Below are positions 26,820-35,432 of a DNA stretch of 57,377 nucleotides, in pieces. Every line of letters begins with the position of its first letter. Position 1 is the first letter of the stretch. Under the pieces are notes generated by a model. The model was given only the letters and a program-made list of their open reading frames with translations, did not search any database and was not told the DNA's origin. The stretch is from Acidisoma sp. L85. GTDB lineage: Bacteria; Pseudomonadota; Alphaproteobacteria; Acetobacterales; Acetobacteraceae. The stretch lies in contig NZ_LMUQ01000052.1 of assembly GCF_009765865.1 (NCBI RefSeq), positions 18,095-75,471 of the forward strand. The letters run 5' to 3'. The translations under genes and the position numbers were made by a program.

Positions 26820-28583
26820 TCAGGCTCGTGCCTCGCGATCCGCTTCAAAAAGTTCCGACAGCTCTTGCGCTGCCTGCTGTGTGCTCTGGATCAGTTGCTT
26901 TTCGTCGCCAGCAATAGCCTGCGTCTCGAACATGCTGCGCTCGTCGTGTTCGCGGAAGAACTCCACCGCGCGCTGGGCGGCTTGCGGCGGAATATCGAGC
27001 GCCTCCAGAACCATCTCGCTGAGGCGCAGGCTGGAGAAAAACGTTTCGCGGATGATGCCGGCAATGCCCATCTCCATCAATCGATAGGCGTGGCGTCGAT
27101 TGCGGGCGCGGGCGAAAATCGCCAAGTGATCAAAATGGCGCTTGGCGATTTCGACGACACGCAGCGTTTCCTCCATATCATCGAGGGCGACTACCAATAC
27201 GCTGGCCGTCTCCGCACCCGCGGCGCGTAAGACTTCCTCGCGCGTGGGATCGCCAAAATAGACTTTGGTGCCGAATCGCCGCACGACACTAACCTGCGCC
27301 GCATCCTTGTCTAGCGCGGTGAAGGCGATGTTTTGCATGCGGAGCACCCGGCCGACTACCTGCCCGACGCGGCCAAATCCGCAGATGATCACCGGCGCTG
27401 AGGATGCGTCGATCCGGTCATAGACTGGCTCTGGGCGCCGATCGAAGCGTGGCATCGCCAGCCGCTCCGAAGCCGCGAAAAGAATCGGCGTGACTACCAT
27501 CGAAAGCGCGACAACGAGCGTTGCCAGATCAGCCTGATCGCGTGACAGCGATCCGGCGGCCACAGCCGCGCCGAACAGCACGAAGCTGAATTCGCTCCCC
27601 TCGGGCAGAGCCAGGCTGAAACGCAGGGAACTCTTAAGGCTGCCACGTTTCACAAGCCCGAGCAGGAAGGTGACCGCGATCTTGACCGCCACCATCACGG
27701 CCAGGGCGGCGGCGACCATCCCGGGATGCTCGATCGCCAGATGAAGATTGGCGGACATGCCGACCGAGATGAAAAAGAAGCCGAGCAGCAGGCCCTCGAA
27801 GGGTTCGATATTGGCCTGAAGTTCGTGCCGGTATTCGGAGTCCGACAGCAATACGCCGGCCATAAACGCGCCCAGCGACATCGAAAGCCCGGCCCAATTC
27901 GCCAAGGCCGCCGTTCCGGCGACGAGCAACAGTGCTGTCGCGGTAAAAACCTCGGGTGTCTTGGCGCCGCCCATGAACCGGAAGACCGGACGGACGAGGA
28001 AACTGCCGCCGACCAGGATGATGGCGATGACCGCAACCGCGCGGCCTACTTCCAGCCACGAGACATGGGCAGGGACATTGCCGCCGGCTAGCAACGGAAC
28101 CAGCGCGACCAGAGGAATGAAAACCATGTCCTGGAACAACAGAACCGCGAAGCTGTCGCGCCCGGCAGTGGAGGAGAGCAGCTTCCGCTCCCCCAGCATC
28201 GGCAGGACGATGGCGGTCGAGGACAAAGCCAATCCTGCCGCAAGCACAATGGCGCCTGTCCAAGGCACCCCGGCCCAATGGACCAAACCCGCCAGCAGCA
28301 AGGTGGTCGGAATCATCTGACCCAGCCCGAGACCGAGAACGGCCTTGCGGAGGATCCAGAGCCGATGCGGTCGTAGTTCGAGGCCGATCAGGAACAGCAG
28401 CATAACCACGCCGAGTTCGGCGACGGTGCCGATCTGGCCCACATTGGTCACGAGCTGGAGTCCAGCCGGGCCGATGATGATTCCGGCGATCAGGTAGCCA
28501 AGAATACTGCCGAGACCGAGCTTGCGGGTGATGGGAACCGCGATGGCCGTCGCCGCCAAAAGTGCCACCAGCGTTCCGAGCAT
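26820..28583 (-). CDS. Kef-type cation:proton antiporter (CPA2) with NAD-binding domain
   Basis: A 587-aa inner-membrane antiporter for K+ (or Na+) in exchange for protons. About twelve hydrophobic segments fill residues 1-380, including the CPA2 patterns LGYLIAGIIIGPAGL and LGAFMAGVLLSDSEYRHEL. A Rossmann TrkA-N domain follows from about 395 (PVIICGFGRVGQVVGRVLRM) and runs to about 520, where residues near LVVALDDMEE and IFARARNRRH are conserved. This is the KefB/KefC-like domain order; whether it is glutathione-gated cannot be told. The start ATG 28583 has a GAGGAGG ribosome site. Transcription ends towards repeat copy B. Confidence 0.9.
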   Translation of the reverse strand: MLGTLVALLAATAIAVPITRKLGLGSILGYLIAGIIIGPAGLQLVTNVGQIGTVAELGVVMLLFLIGLELRPHRLWILRKAVLGLGLGQMIPTTLLLAGLVHWAGVPWTGAIVLAAGLALSSTAIVLPMLGERKLLSSTAGRDSFAVLLFQDMVFIPLVALVPLLAGGNVPAHVSWLEVGRAVAVIAIILVGGSFLVRPVFRFMGGAKTPEVFTATALLLVAGTAALANWAGLSMSLGAFMAGVLLSDSEYRHELQANIEPFEGLLLGFFFISVGMSANLHLAIEHPGMVAAALAVMVAVKIAVTFLLGLVKRGSLKSSLRFSLALPEGSEFSFVLFGAAVAAGSLSRDQADLATLVVALSMVVTPILFAASERLAMPRFDRRPEPVYDRIDASSAPVIICGFGRVGQVVGRVLRMQNIAFTALDKDAAQVSVVRRFGTKVYFGDPTREEVLRAAGAETASVLVVALDDMEETLRVVEIAKRHFDHLAIFARARNRRHAYRLMEMGIAGIIRETFFSSLRLSEMVLEALDIPPQAAQRAVEFFREHDERSMFETQAIAGDEKQLIQSTQQAAQELSELFEADREARA

Positions 28584-28690
28584 CTCGCCTCCTCATGCCC
28601 ACGAGGCGGGCTGCTAAAGCGCGATGCCTATACCGGCCGAGCGCTCAGCCTTGTAAGGCGCAACAATAGCAGCCGTCAGTCGTCAAAGCT

Positions 28691-28822
28691 TCAGCCTCTA
28701 TGGGCAGGCAGGCGGAAGAACTCGGCAATCGGCTCAGCGAGCAGCCGCCAAAAGCGCAGTCCGCCCCGGCGTGCTTGGCGCGCGACAGAACTAAGTGTGG
28801 TGCTCTTGTTATTCGTCATCAT
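28691..28822 (-). CDS. Small Arg-rich peptide (43 aa)
   Basis: A short frame starts at ATG 28822 directly after an excellent AGGAGATC ribosome site and encodes 43 residues. It begins MMTNNKSTTLSSVARQARRG and then continues with a basic/aromatic segment (LRFWRLLAEPIAEFFRLP). It lies 66 bp after the DUF1127 gene on the same strand and is probably co-transcribed with it. I know no named family; the basic, Trp-containing character is reminiscent of small DUF1127-like peptides. The ribosome site and downstream position are the main support. Confidence 0.5.
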   Translation of the reverse strand: MMTNNKSTTLSSVARQARRGGLRFWRLLAEPIAEFFRLPAHRG

Positions 28823-28888
28823 GATCTCCTGAGAGGTTTTGGAAACCCATCGAAGCGGATGAACTCCAAGATCGATCGGGCGTGGAAT

Positions 28889-29137
28889 TTACCGGCGATA
28901 GGTGCCGGCGGCGATCGAAGGCAGGTCGCCACGGCTGAAGCCCAGTTCGGCGAGCTCACGGTCCGTGAAACTGGCCAGTTCGCGAGCCTGCTGCCGGAAC
29001 TCGCGCAACTCCTCGCGGCGCGTGACAATGTTCGTCATGGCGGCTCTAACGCTACGGCTCATAGAGGCGAAGCCAAGAAAATCGACCGCGATGGGCGATT
29101 TAGGCGCTACGCGGACTAAGCTTTCAAAGGTCTGCAT
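28889..29137 (-). CDS. DUF1127 domain small protein (82 aa)
   Basis: The C-terminal half (REELREFRQQARELASFTDR, then ELAELGFSRGDLPSIA) is a clear DUF1127 (YjiS-like) motif. In alphaproteobacteria, small DUF1127 proteins have been linked to RNA metabolism and phosphate or carbon homeostasis, but this one is longer at its N-terminus and its role is unknown. ATG 29137 is chosen for its GGAG ribosome site; ATG 29062 or TTG 29164 are alternatives. It is followed by the 43-aa peptide gene. Confidence 0.8.
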   Translation of the reverse strand: MQTFESLVRVAPKSPIAVDFLGFASMSRSVRAAMTNIVTRREELREFRQQARELASFTDRELAELGFSRGDLPSIAAGTYRR

Positions 29138-29368
29138 ATCAGGGTACTCCGGTTGATGTTGCAATGCAGCATAACCCTCCGGAGGCCGCTTGTCTACTTT
29201 AAAGCGAACTCAAGTCGCTATAACGATGTCGCGAGCCTGCTCTGCTTCCTGCGAGTGACCGAGCGATGTGATCTGGTTCGGAAGCATCAGCTTCGGGGGC
29301 TGGGCAAACCCATCACCACCCGGCCCTCCAGGACCGGGACCGCGCGCGTCGAGGCCGCACGCGCCGGG

Positions 29369-29863
29369 CTACGCGCTCCGAAGCGGCTCCGCATTGCCGA
29401 GATCTCGGCGCATCAGGGTGACGCATACCCCCGCATCGACTTCCCGCCCCGCTTCGATCCAGCCGAGTCGCGCGTAGAGGCGCTTCTCTGATGCGGTGAA
29501 GAGCCAGAGGGTTGGGATGGCGGCTGTTCTGGCCGCTGCCTCGACCGCCGCCACCAGCGAGGCCGCGTAGCCACGGCCGCGATGAGGGGGCGCCACATAA
29601 ACGCTCGCGAGCCATGGGGTCAGGTCCGGACGCGCGGGCAAATCCTTGTGCACGAGGCTCGCCGTGCCTGCGGGCTCCTTACCCACCAGCAGCACGAAGA
29701 CCTGCTCAGGCCCTACGGCTGCTACCTGGGAGGAGACACGCGCCAGCGCCGCGGCCGCAGTCTCCTCGTCCGGGAATGCGAGGGTCTGCCAAGCCGCGAC
29801 CACCGTCGCCAGATCAGGCCGTTCCGCCAAGGTGACGATGCGGACAGCCGGACCAGTCGTCAC
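29369..29863 (-). CDS. GNAT-family N-acetyltransferase (164 aa)
   Basis: The acetyl-CoA site motif VYVAPPHRGRGYAASLVAAV (about residue 90-110) and the C-terminal region LYARLGWIEAGRE are typical of GNAT enzymes. The target is unknown. The likely start is GTG 29863, which overlaps the otsA stop as GTGA, so it is translated in the otsA operon. A longer start at 29944 would extend into otsA and looks non-coding. Confidence 0.82.
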   Translation of the reverse strand: MTTGPAVRIVTLAERPDLATVVAAWQTLAFPDEETAAAALARVSSQVAAVGPEQVFVLLVGKEPAGTASLVHKDLPARPDLTPWLASVYVAPPHRGRGYAASLVAAVEAAARTAAIPTLWLFTASEKRLYARLGWIEAGREVDAGVCVTLMRRDLGNAEPLRSA

Positions 29864-31230
29864 GCGGGGCGGAGGGCCGCCAGGAAGGTCTCGGTGAAGC
29901 GCTCCGGAGTTCCAGCCCATACTTTGTCGCGCAAAGCATGCCATCGCTCCTTGCGCTCGCCAAGTTCCATGTTGAGCGCCTGATCGATGGCTTCCGCGAC
30001 GCCATCGGCATCGAAGGGATTGACCAGCAGGGCCTCGCCCAGCTCATGCGCCGCGCCGGCGAATTGCGACAGGATCAGCACGCCGGGATCGGCGCTCGAC
30101 TGCGCCGCGACGAACTCCTTGGCGACCAGATTCATGCCGTCGCGCAGCGGCGTCACCAGCCCGATCTGCGCCATCCGGTAAAACCCCGCCAAGGTGGTGC
30201 GGTTCATCGCGCGGGTCATGTAGCGGATAGGGGTCCAGTCGAACTCCGAGAAGCGGCCGTTGATGTCGCCCACAAGCCGGTCAAGGTCGCGGCGGAGTTG
30301 CTTATATTGGTCGACATCCTCGCGCGAAGTCGCGGCGACCTGCATCATCAGGACGTGGCGGCGATGGGCGGGGAAACGATCGAGCAGTCGCGCGAAGGCC
30401 CGAAAACGTTGAGGCAAGCCCTTGGAATAATCCAGGCGGTCGGCACCGATCACCAGCTTGCGCTCGAACAGACTCTCGCGCATCCGCTTCACTTTGGTGC
30501 CGCGCACCGATCGCGCGGCGGCTGCCGCGAATTCCTCAGCGTCGATCCCGATGGGATCCACGACCACCTGCACGCGCCGCCCCTCGAAGACAAAATTGCC
30601 GTCCTTATCAGCGCTAACGCCGAGGAAGACATGGACGCATTCGAGGAAAGCCTTCTTGTGGTCCTCGGTGTGAAATCCGACCACGTCATAGGCGCAGATG
30701 CCGGCAATGAACTCCCGCGCGCGCGGCATGATGGCGAGCATGGCCGGCGGCACGAAAGGAATATGCAGGAAGAATCCGATGCGATGTCCCGCGCCATGCG
30801 CCCGCAACGCGGCGCCGAGCGGAAACAGGTGATAGTCATGCACCCAAACCAGATCGTCATCCTTCAGCAGCGGCAGGAGCGACTCGGCGAAGCGGTTGTT
30901 GACCGCCGCATAACCCTCCTCCTCCTCGCGCTTGAACTCGAACAATCCCATGCGGAAATGCAGCAGAGGCCATAGCGCGCCGTTCGAGAATCCGACGTAA
31001 AAATCATCGTACTCGCGCTCGGTGAGGTCGATCGTCGCGTAAGTAACGCCCTGAGCCTCATGGAGCGCGGGCTTGGCGCCCTCCTCAACATGGCCGCGCT
31101 TGCCGCTCCAGCCGAACCACATGGTGCCGGGGACGAGGCCGCTGCCCAGCGCCACCGCCAAACCACCCGCGCGAGGATTTTTCTCGTGCGGGATCTGAAC
31201 GCGGTTTGAAACGATTACGAGGCGAGCCAT
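29860..31230 (-). CDS. otsA: Trehalose-6-phosphate synthase OtsA
   Basis: This GT20 enzyme makes trehalose-6-phosphate from UDP-glucose and glucose-6-phosphate. The protein (456 aa) has the family hallmarks: [10 protein letters not shown] and the Gly-rich RAGGLAVAL at the N-terminus, [40 protein letters not shown] and [20 protein letters not shown] 31230 has a GGAAGGAAA ribosome site; upstream in-frame codons look non-coding. It follows otsB with a 99-bp gap, so the unit is otsB-otsA-GNAT. Together with TreS this gives the cell two routes touching trehalose. Confidence 0.95.
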   Translation of the reverse strand: MARLVIVSNRVQIPHEKNPRAGGLAVALGSGLVPGTMWFGWSGKRGHVEEGAKPALHEAQGVTYATIDLTEREYDDFYVGFSNGALWPLLHFRMGLFEFKREEEEGYAAVNNRFAESLLPLLKDDDLVWVHDYHLFPLGAALRAHGAGHRIGFFLHIPFVPPAMLAIMPRAREFIAGICAYDVVGFHTEDHKKAFLECVHVFLGVSADKDGNFVFEGRRVQVVVDPIGIDAEEFAAAAARSVRGTKVKRMRESLFERKLVIGADRLDYSKGLPQRFRAFARLLDRFPAHRRHVLMMQVAATSREDVDQYKQLRRDLDRLVGDINGRFSEFDWTPIRYMTRAMNRTTLAGFYRMAQIGLVTPLRDGMNLVAKEFVAAQSSADPGVLILSQFAGAAHELGEALLVNPFDADGVAEAIDQALNMELGERKERWHALRDKVWAGTPERFTETFLAALRPA

Positions 31231-31329
31231 AGCATTTCCTTCCTGCTTCGCGACGAGCCCGTCACGCAGCGGATTAGCCCGACCCGGAGACAGGTCCGCG
31301 GGGCGTAGCCGATCGGCACGTTGTCGCAA

Positions 31330-32064
31330 TCAGCCACGCGTCATGCCACGGGCCAGCGCCGCCGTCATCTCGCCCAGCCATTGCCGCACCTGGGCGGGAC
31401 CGCCGTCAAAGTCCCGCGCCACATGCAACCCATAGCCGCCGAGCTCGGCGGCCGCCGCCATTCCTTCCTCGTCGGTCACATCATCACCGATGAAAACCGG
31501 AACGCGGCCGGCGAAAGGCGCGATGCGCATCAGCCGCTGCACCGCCGGCCCTTTGCCGACGCCCGCCGGCCGCACCTCATAGGCCATGAGCGCCGTGAGG
31601 ATCTCGACCTCGCCCGGGGAACTCGCGACCAGCCGGGTCAGGCTTGCCAGGACCTCCGGTCCCGCCTCGGGCGCCTGGCGGTAATGCACCACGAAGCCGA
31701 CACTCTTTTCCTCGATATGAGCACCCGGCCAGCGCGGCAGCTCGGCCCGCAGGGAGGCGAGCCAGGCCTCGCGCTTCGGCAGCCGCCCGGCGGCCTCTTC
31801 AAGCGTTCCATCCGGCAGGCGGATGCGGGCGCCATGCTCGGCCGCGTAGACCAGTCCCGGCAGGGGGAGAAACGCCTCGATGTCCCGCGCGGGCCGCCCG
31901 CTTACCACGGCGAGCGCGCCACCGCAGAGAACCCGCAGGCGATCCACCAGCCCCGGCAATTCAGGCGGTATCACCACGAGATCGTGCCGGGGCGCGATGT
32001 CGATGAGAGTGCCATCCAGATCGAGGAATAAAGCGGTATCGGGCGCCAGATCGGTCGGTGTCAT
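31330..32064 (-). CDS. otsB: Trehalose-6-phosphate phosphatase OtsB
   Basis: A 244-aa HAD-superfamily phosphatase that releases trehalose from trehalose-6-phosphate. HAD motif I is FLDLDGTLIDIAP, motif II is AVVSGRPARD, and motif IV is VFIGDDVTDEEGM, with the conserved Lys in KGPAVQRL. It is the first gene of the otsBA unit. The start at 32064 has a GGACGAAGA ribosome site. Confidence 0.94.
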   Translation of the reverse strand: MTPTDLAPDTALFLDLDGTLIDIAPRHDLVVIPPELPGLVDRLRVLCGGALAVVSGRPARDIEAFLPLPGLVYAAEHGARIRLPDGTLEEAAGRLPKREAWLASLRAELPRWPGAHIEEKSVGFVVHYRQAPEAGPEVLASLTRLVASSPGEVEILTALMAYEVRPAGVGKGPAVQRLMRIAPFAGRVPVFIGDDVTDEEGMAAAAELGGYGLHVARDFDGGPAQVRQWLGEMTAALARGMTRG

Positions 32065-32153
32065 TCTTCGTCCGCAGCTAGAAACCCACCCTTAAATAGA
32101 GCAGTGGCGAGGGAGCGCCAGGGTGAGAGAGGCGCGGAGGCACCGGCGACACC

Positions 32154-32585
32154 TCAATCGCCTGCGCGAAAGGCATCGGCCACCTGTCGCAAGGCGCCGC
32201 CCGCACCGACCAGCCACAGATCGAAACGGACGCCGGCGCGGCCCCAGCCCGGATGGGCGCCGAGCAGGATTTCGGCGGCACCAATCAGCCTCGCGCGCTG
32301 CGATGGCCCCAGAGCGTAGGCGGCGACATCAAGCGCCATCCGCGACTTGACCTCGATAATGCTGAGTATCCCGTCCTTCTCGGCCGCGATGTCGATTTCA
32401 CCCGCTTCCGTCCGCAGCCGGCGGCCGAGAATGACCCAGCCAGCGGCGAACAGCGTCTCCACGACGAGATTTTCGGCGGCCACGCCATTCCGTTGCGCGG
32501 TGCGGCCACGCGCCACACGCGGCCCGAGCACCGGCGAGGGGGTCGCCGCCATGCGAGTGGCTTTCCGAATCCGCGTGGTGCTCAT
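32154..32585 (-). CDS. yraN: YraN/UPF0102 family endonuclease-like protein
   Basis: A small protein (143 aa, or 132 aa from ATG 32552) with the PD-(D/E)xK-like core of the UPF0102 family: EAGEIDIAAEKDGILSIIEV followed by KSR. The Asp and ExK residues are present. Family members resemble Holliday junction resolvases, but their biological role is poorly defined. The gene lies divergent from the next plus-strand gene and 89 bp upstream of otsB on the same strand. Confidence 0.85.
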   Translation of the reverse strand: MSTTRIRKATRMAATPSPVLGPRVARGRTAQRNGVAAENLVVETLFAAGWVILGRRLRTEAGEIDIAAEKDGILSIIEVKSRMALDVAAYALGPSQRARLIGAAEILLGAHPGWGRAGVRFDLWLVGAGGALRQVADAFRAGD

Positions 32586-32720
32586 GGCTCATATTCATTA
32601 CGATATTACAACGTAAAGCAAGACGTAGCTTCGGGTGCCGAGGCAACGGCATGCTGCCACCCCTTGCGCTGGGTGCGGGGGCAACGGAGAAGACGAGGGC
32701 GACAGGGGGTAGATTCGCAA

Positions 32721-34550
32721 ATGAAGACAAGACGCAAGCTGGGCCTCGCGGCCGCGACGCTGGTGATTCTCGTCGCCGCGGCAGCGGGAGCGGCTCAGCT
32801 TTGGGCGCAACGGACGGCGAAGCAGCGGGTGGACGCCACCATTGCCAATCTGCCGCAGGGCGAAACTGGTCACTACGACCAGCTGCACTACAACCTGTTC
32901 AACCAGCGCCTCCACCTCGTCGGCCTCGTCATCACGCGGGAAGGCCAGACGGTATTCTCCGCCGGCCGCGTAACCCTGCTGGAAGCCTCGGGCGCTGGCA
33001 CGACCGACGATCCCTTCAGGGTCGGCTCCGCCAACATCGCCGACATCACGACGACCCAAAATGGTCACCACCTCACCATCGACACCCTGACCGCCGAGGA
33101 TGTCTCGGCCCTGGGCGCCGGCGTCTCCCCTCCCCTCGGCCTCGCGACCTGGCCCAGCCTGCCGGAGGGCGGCACGCTCCTCGCCGCAAGGCGCATCACC
33201 GCCAGCGGCATCCACGACGACACCGGCAGCAGCATCGTAAAACTGGCGGTCGCGGATTACCGCGCTGGCCATCTTCGCGCCGGCTCGCTGACCGCCTTCG
33301 CGGATGCCCGCGGCGATCGCGTGGCCTCGATCGCGGTGGATCAGCTCGACCTCGATGGGCTCGACCGAGTCTTTGACGCGCAGCGGTATGCCGCAGGTGC
33401 GCCAAGCTGGCCGGAGCGCCGCCCGCTCATCGGCCACCTGGCGATCAAGGGCGTCTCGATCGCTGATATGGAGAAGGGATCAGCGAGTATTGCCGATATT
33501 GGCCTCGATGGCCTCTCCGGCCGGCCCTTCGCGGCGGCGCCCGGCTCGGCCGAGGCCAAGACCATGAAGGCGGCGATGGACGACGCTCAGGCCATCGCGC
33601 TCAAGGGTCTTACGCTGCACGGCATATCCCTGACGGCGCCAAAGCAGGAGATGGCGTTCAACCTGCAGCGCTTCGCGCTCTCCGGCTACGGCGACGCGGT
33701 GTTGGACCGCATCGGCTTCGAGGGTCTCTCCGTTAAAGGAACCCTCAACCGGACTGTGACGATCGACCGTTTCGCCCTGCGCGGCATCAATGCCGCCGCC
33801 CTGCTCAAGGAATCCCCGGATATCTCGAATTTCGACCTCATGATGCGCGCGGGTTCGGGCGCCGTGAGGGTCGCCGGGCTCGAACTGGCGGGTCTCGCCA
33901 CCACCACCGCGCCCGGCGTGACCTCCTCCCTCACCTCTCTTGAGGAGACGGTGGACAATGGCACCCCGCTCAGGGTGCAGATGACGATGCGCGGTCTCAG
34001 CCTACCCGCGGGCATCGCGCCGGGCCCGGACAACCCGCTCGTGGCGCTCGGCATCGATCCGCTCGTGCTGGATGCAGATGAAGTCTGGGTAACCGACCTC
34101 GCCAAGCGGGAGGCCACTATCGAGCAGGGCCGCGTTGCGGCCCGGGGTCTCGCAACCCTTGAGGTCACCGGCCATTTCACGAATCTGCCGATCGGCACCA
34201 CCTCAGTCGAGGAGGCTTTCGCGCAGATCGAACAGATCGCGACCACCAAGATGATGATCCGTTTCACCAATGACACGCTGATCCAGCGCGTCCTCACCAT
34301 GGTGGCGAAGCAGCAGAGCAAGACGGTGCCCGAGGTGAAGGACGAGGCCAATCTGGCCGCCTCGGTTCTCGCCGGGACATTCCTATCGGAGCAGAAGGAC
34401 GCGGCGGAGCAGATCGCCGCCTTCATCGACCAGCCGAAGACCCTGACGATCACGGCGGACCCAGCCGGACCGGTCGTGCTGTCCAAACTGGACGGCCCGG
34501 ATTCGCTCATCGCCCAACGGGCGCTGCACCTGCATATCGCGGGGGATTAG
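32721..34550 (+). CDS. Membrane-anchored periplasmic protein of unknown function (609 aa)
   Basis: It begins with a basic segment and one hydrophobic helix (LGLAAATLVILVAAAAGAAQ, residues 7-26), so it is probably anchored in the inner membrane with a large periplasmic part. The repeating short beta-strand pattern (LTLHGISLTA, RFALSGYGDAVLD, ...DRFALRGINAAA) resembles AsmA-like or other envelope beta-sheet proteins, but no family is certain. The C-terminal half contains a helix-rich segment (SVEEAFAQIEQIATTKM). ATG 32721 is used; the long upstream frame to 32253 lies over the yraN gene and is rejected. It is followed by repeat copy C. Confidence 0.72.
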   Translation: MKTRRKLGLAAATLVILVAAAAGAAQLWAQRTAKQRVDATIANLPQGETGHYDQLHYNLFNQRLHLVGLVITREGQTVFSAGRVTLLEASGAGTTDDPFRVGSANIADITTTQNGHHLTIDTLTAEDVSALGAGVSPPLGLATWPSLPEGGTLLAARRITASGIHDDTGSSIVKLAVADYRAGHLRAGSLTAFADARGDRVASIAVDQLDLDGLDRVFDAQRYAAGAPSWPERRPLIGHLAIKGVSIADMEKGSASIADIGLDGLSGRPFAAAPGSAEAKTMKAAMDDAQAIALKGLTLHGISLTAPKQEMAFNLQRFALSGYGDAVLDRIGFEGLSVKGTLNRTVTIDRFALRGINAAALLKESPDISNFDLMMRAGSGAVRVAGLELAGLATTTAPGVTSSLTSLEETVDNGTPLRVQMTMRGLSLPAGIAPGPDNPLVALGIDPLVLDADEVWVTDLAKREATIEQGRVAARGLATLEVTGHFTNLPIGTTSVEEAFAQIEQIATTKMMIRFTNDTLIQRVLTMVAKQQSKTVPEVKDEANLAASVLAGTFLSEQKDAAEQIAAFIDQPKTLTITADPAGPVVLSKLDGPDSLIAQRALHLHIAGD

Positions 34551-34610
34551 AGACGCTTTGGTAGCGGTTGGTTTCCTCGGGCGCCTCCGTTTACGGCCCA
34601 CGCGCCATCT

Positions 34611-34697
34611 CGTCATGGCACGCGAAGACGTGCCATCCACGCCTTGCCTGTATCACGCAAGCAAGGCGTGGACGCTCGGCCTTCGCCGAGCATGACG
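34611..34697 (+). repeat. Cloverleaf palindromic repeat, copy C
   Basis: The cleanest copy, 87 bp. Closing stem CGTCATG/CATGACG; arm 1 GGCACG/CGTGCC; arm 2 CCACGCCTTGC/GCAAGGCGTGG (11 bp, perfect); arm 3 GCTCGGC/GCCGAGC with a CTTC loop (perfect). It lies in the 219-bp gap between the convergent 609-aa protein and flavin reductase genes. Confidence 0.92.
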
Positions 34698-34769
34698 GTA
34701 GCGGGTGGAGAGATGTTCGAGATTTGGCCTTGAGATTGGCCCGCGCGTTCGGGCCCTTGCGTATTCGCC

Positions 34770-35432
34770 CTAAAGGCTCGCTTCCGCTGCCCGGCGTAGC
34801 AACCGCCGCAAAAGGTTGGCCTCGTGGTCCGTAAGACCCGCCAGTATCTCCGCCTCCGCCTTGCGCTGAACGCGGGCTAAAAGCTCGCCCAGGGACGCAT
34901 CCTCGGGAACCGCCCCGCCGACAGCGGGCTCGTTCCGGACGAACATGCCGTAACCGCCGCTATGGAAGGCGAGCGGCGCGTGGCCGTCATGGTCGAATTC
35001 CTCGACCTCGCCGACGATGATGTAGTGGTCGCCTGCTTCGTGGCGAAAGGCGGTGCGGCACTGGAAGCGCGCGGCTGCGCCCACCAGCAGCGGCACTTCG
35101 GAAATCCCGCGCTCGATCGCCACGCCCGCGAATTTGTCGGTGCCTTGGCGCGCGAATTTGCCCGACAGTTTCTCCTGATCCATCGCCAGCACATGCACGG
35201 CGAAACGCTCAGCCTGCATGAAGGAGTCGAGGTTGGTCGAGTTCTTGCCAATGCTCCACAGGATCATCGGCGGATCGAGCGAGACGGAGTTGAAGCTGTT
35301 CGCCGTCATGCCGACATCCGCGCCGCCGACATCACGCGTCGTGATGACGGTGACACCGGTCGCGAAAGCACCGAGCGCGTTGCGGAATTCTCGCGCGCGG
35401 TCCTGTACCTGAACTGGGAGAGCCTCGGCCAT
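34770..35432 (-). CDS. Flavin reductase family protein (220 aa)
   Basis: An FMN-binding flavin reductase-like (DIM6/NTAB) domain fills residues 10-170: FRNALGAFATGVTVIT, GMTANSFNSVSLDPPMILWS and AGDHYIIVGEVEEFDHDG. Relatives reduce FMN with NAD(P)H for a partner monooxygenase; the partner is not in this window. The C-terminal about 50 residues (ELLARVQRKAEAEI, GLTDHEANLLRRLLRRAAEA) are an extension that looks like the end of a MarR-type helix pair. The start ATG 35432 shares one base with the dxs stop (TGATG), so it is translationally coupled to dxs. Confidence 0.85.
   Translation of the reverse strand: MAEALPVQVQDRAREFRNALGAFATGVTVITTRDVGGADVGMTANSFNSVSLDPPMILWSIGKNSTNLDSFMQAERFAVHVLAMDQEKLSGKFARQGTDKFAGVAIERGISEVPLLVGAAARFQCRTAFRHEAGDHYIIVGEVEEFDHDGHAPLAFHSGGYGMFVRNEPAVGGAVPEDASLGELLARVQRKAEAEILAGLTDHEANLLRRLLRRAAEASL

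Noticed and set aside
32253-32720. Long upstream extension of the 609-aa protein
   Set aside because: It overlaps yraN on the opposite strand and lacks a signal sequence; the ATG at 32721 gives a proper membrane anchor.
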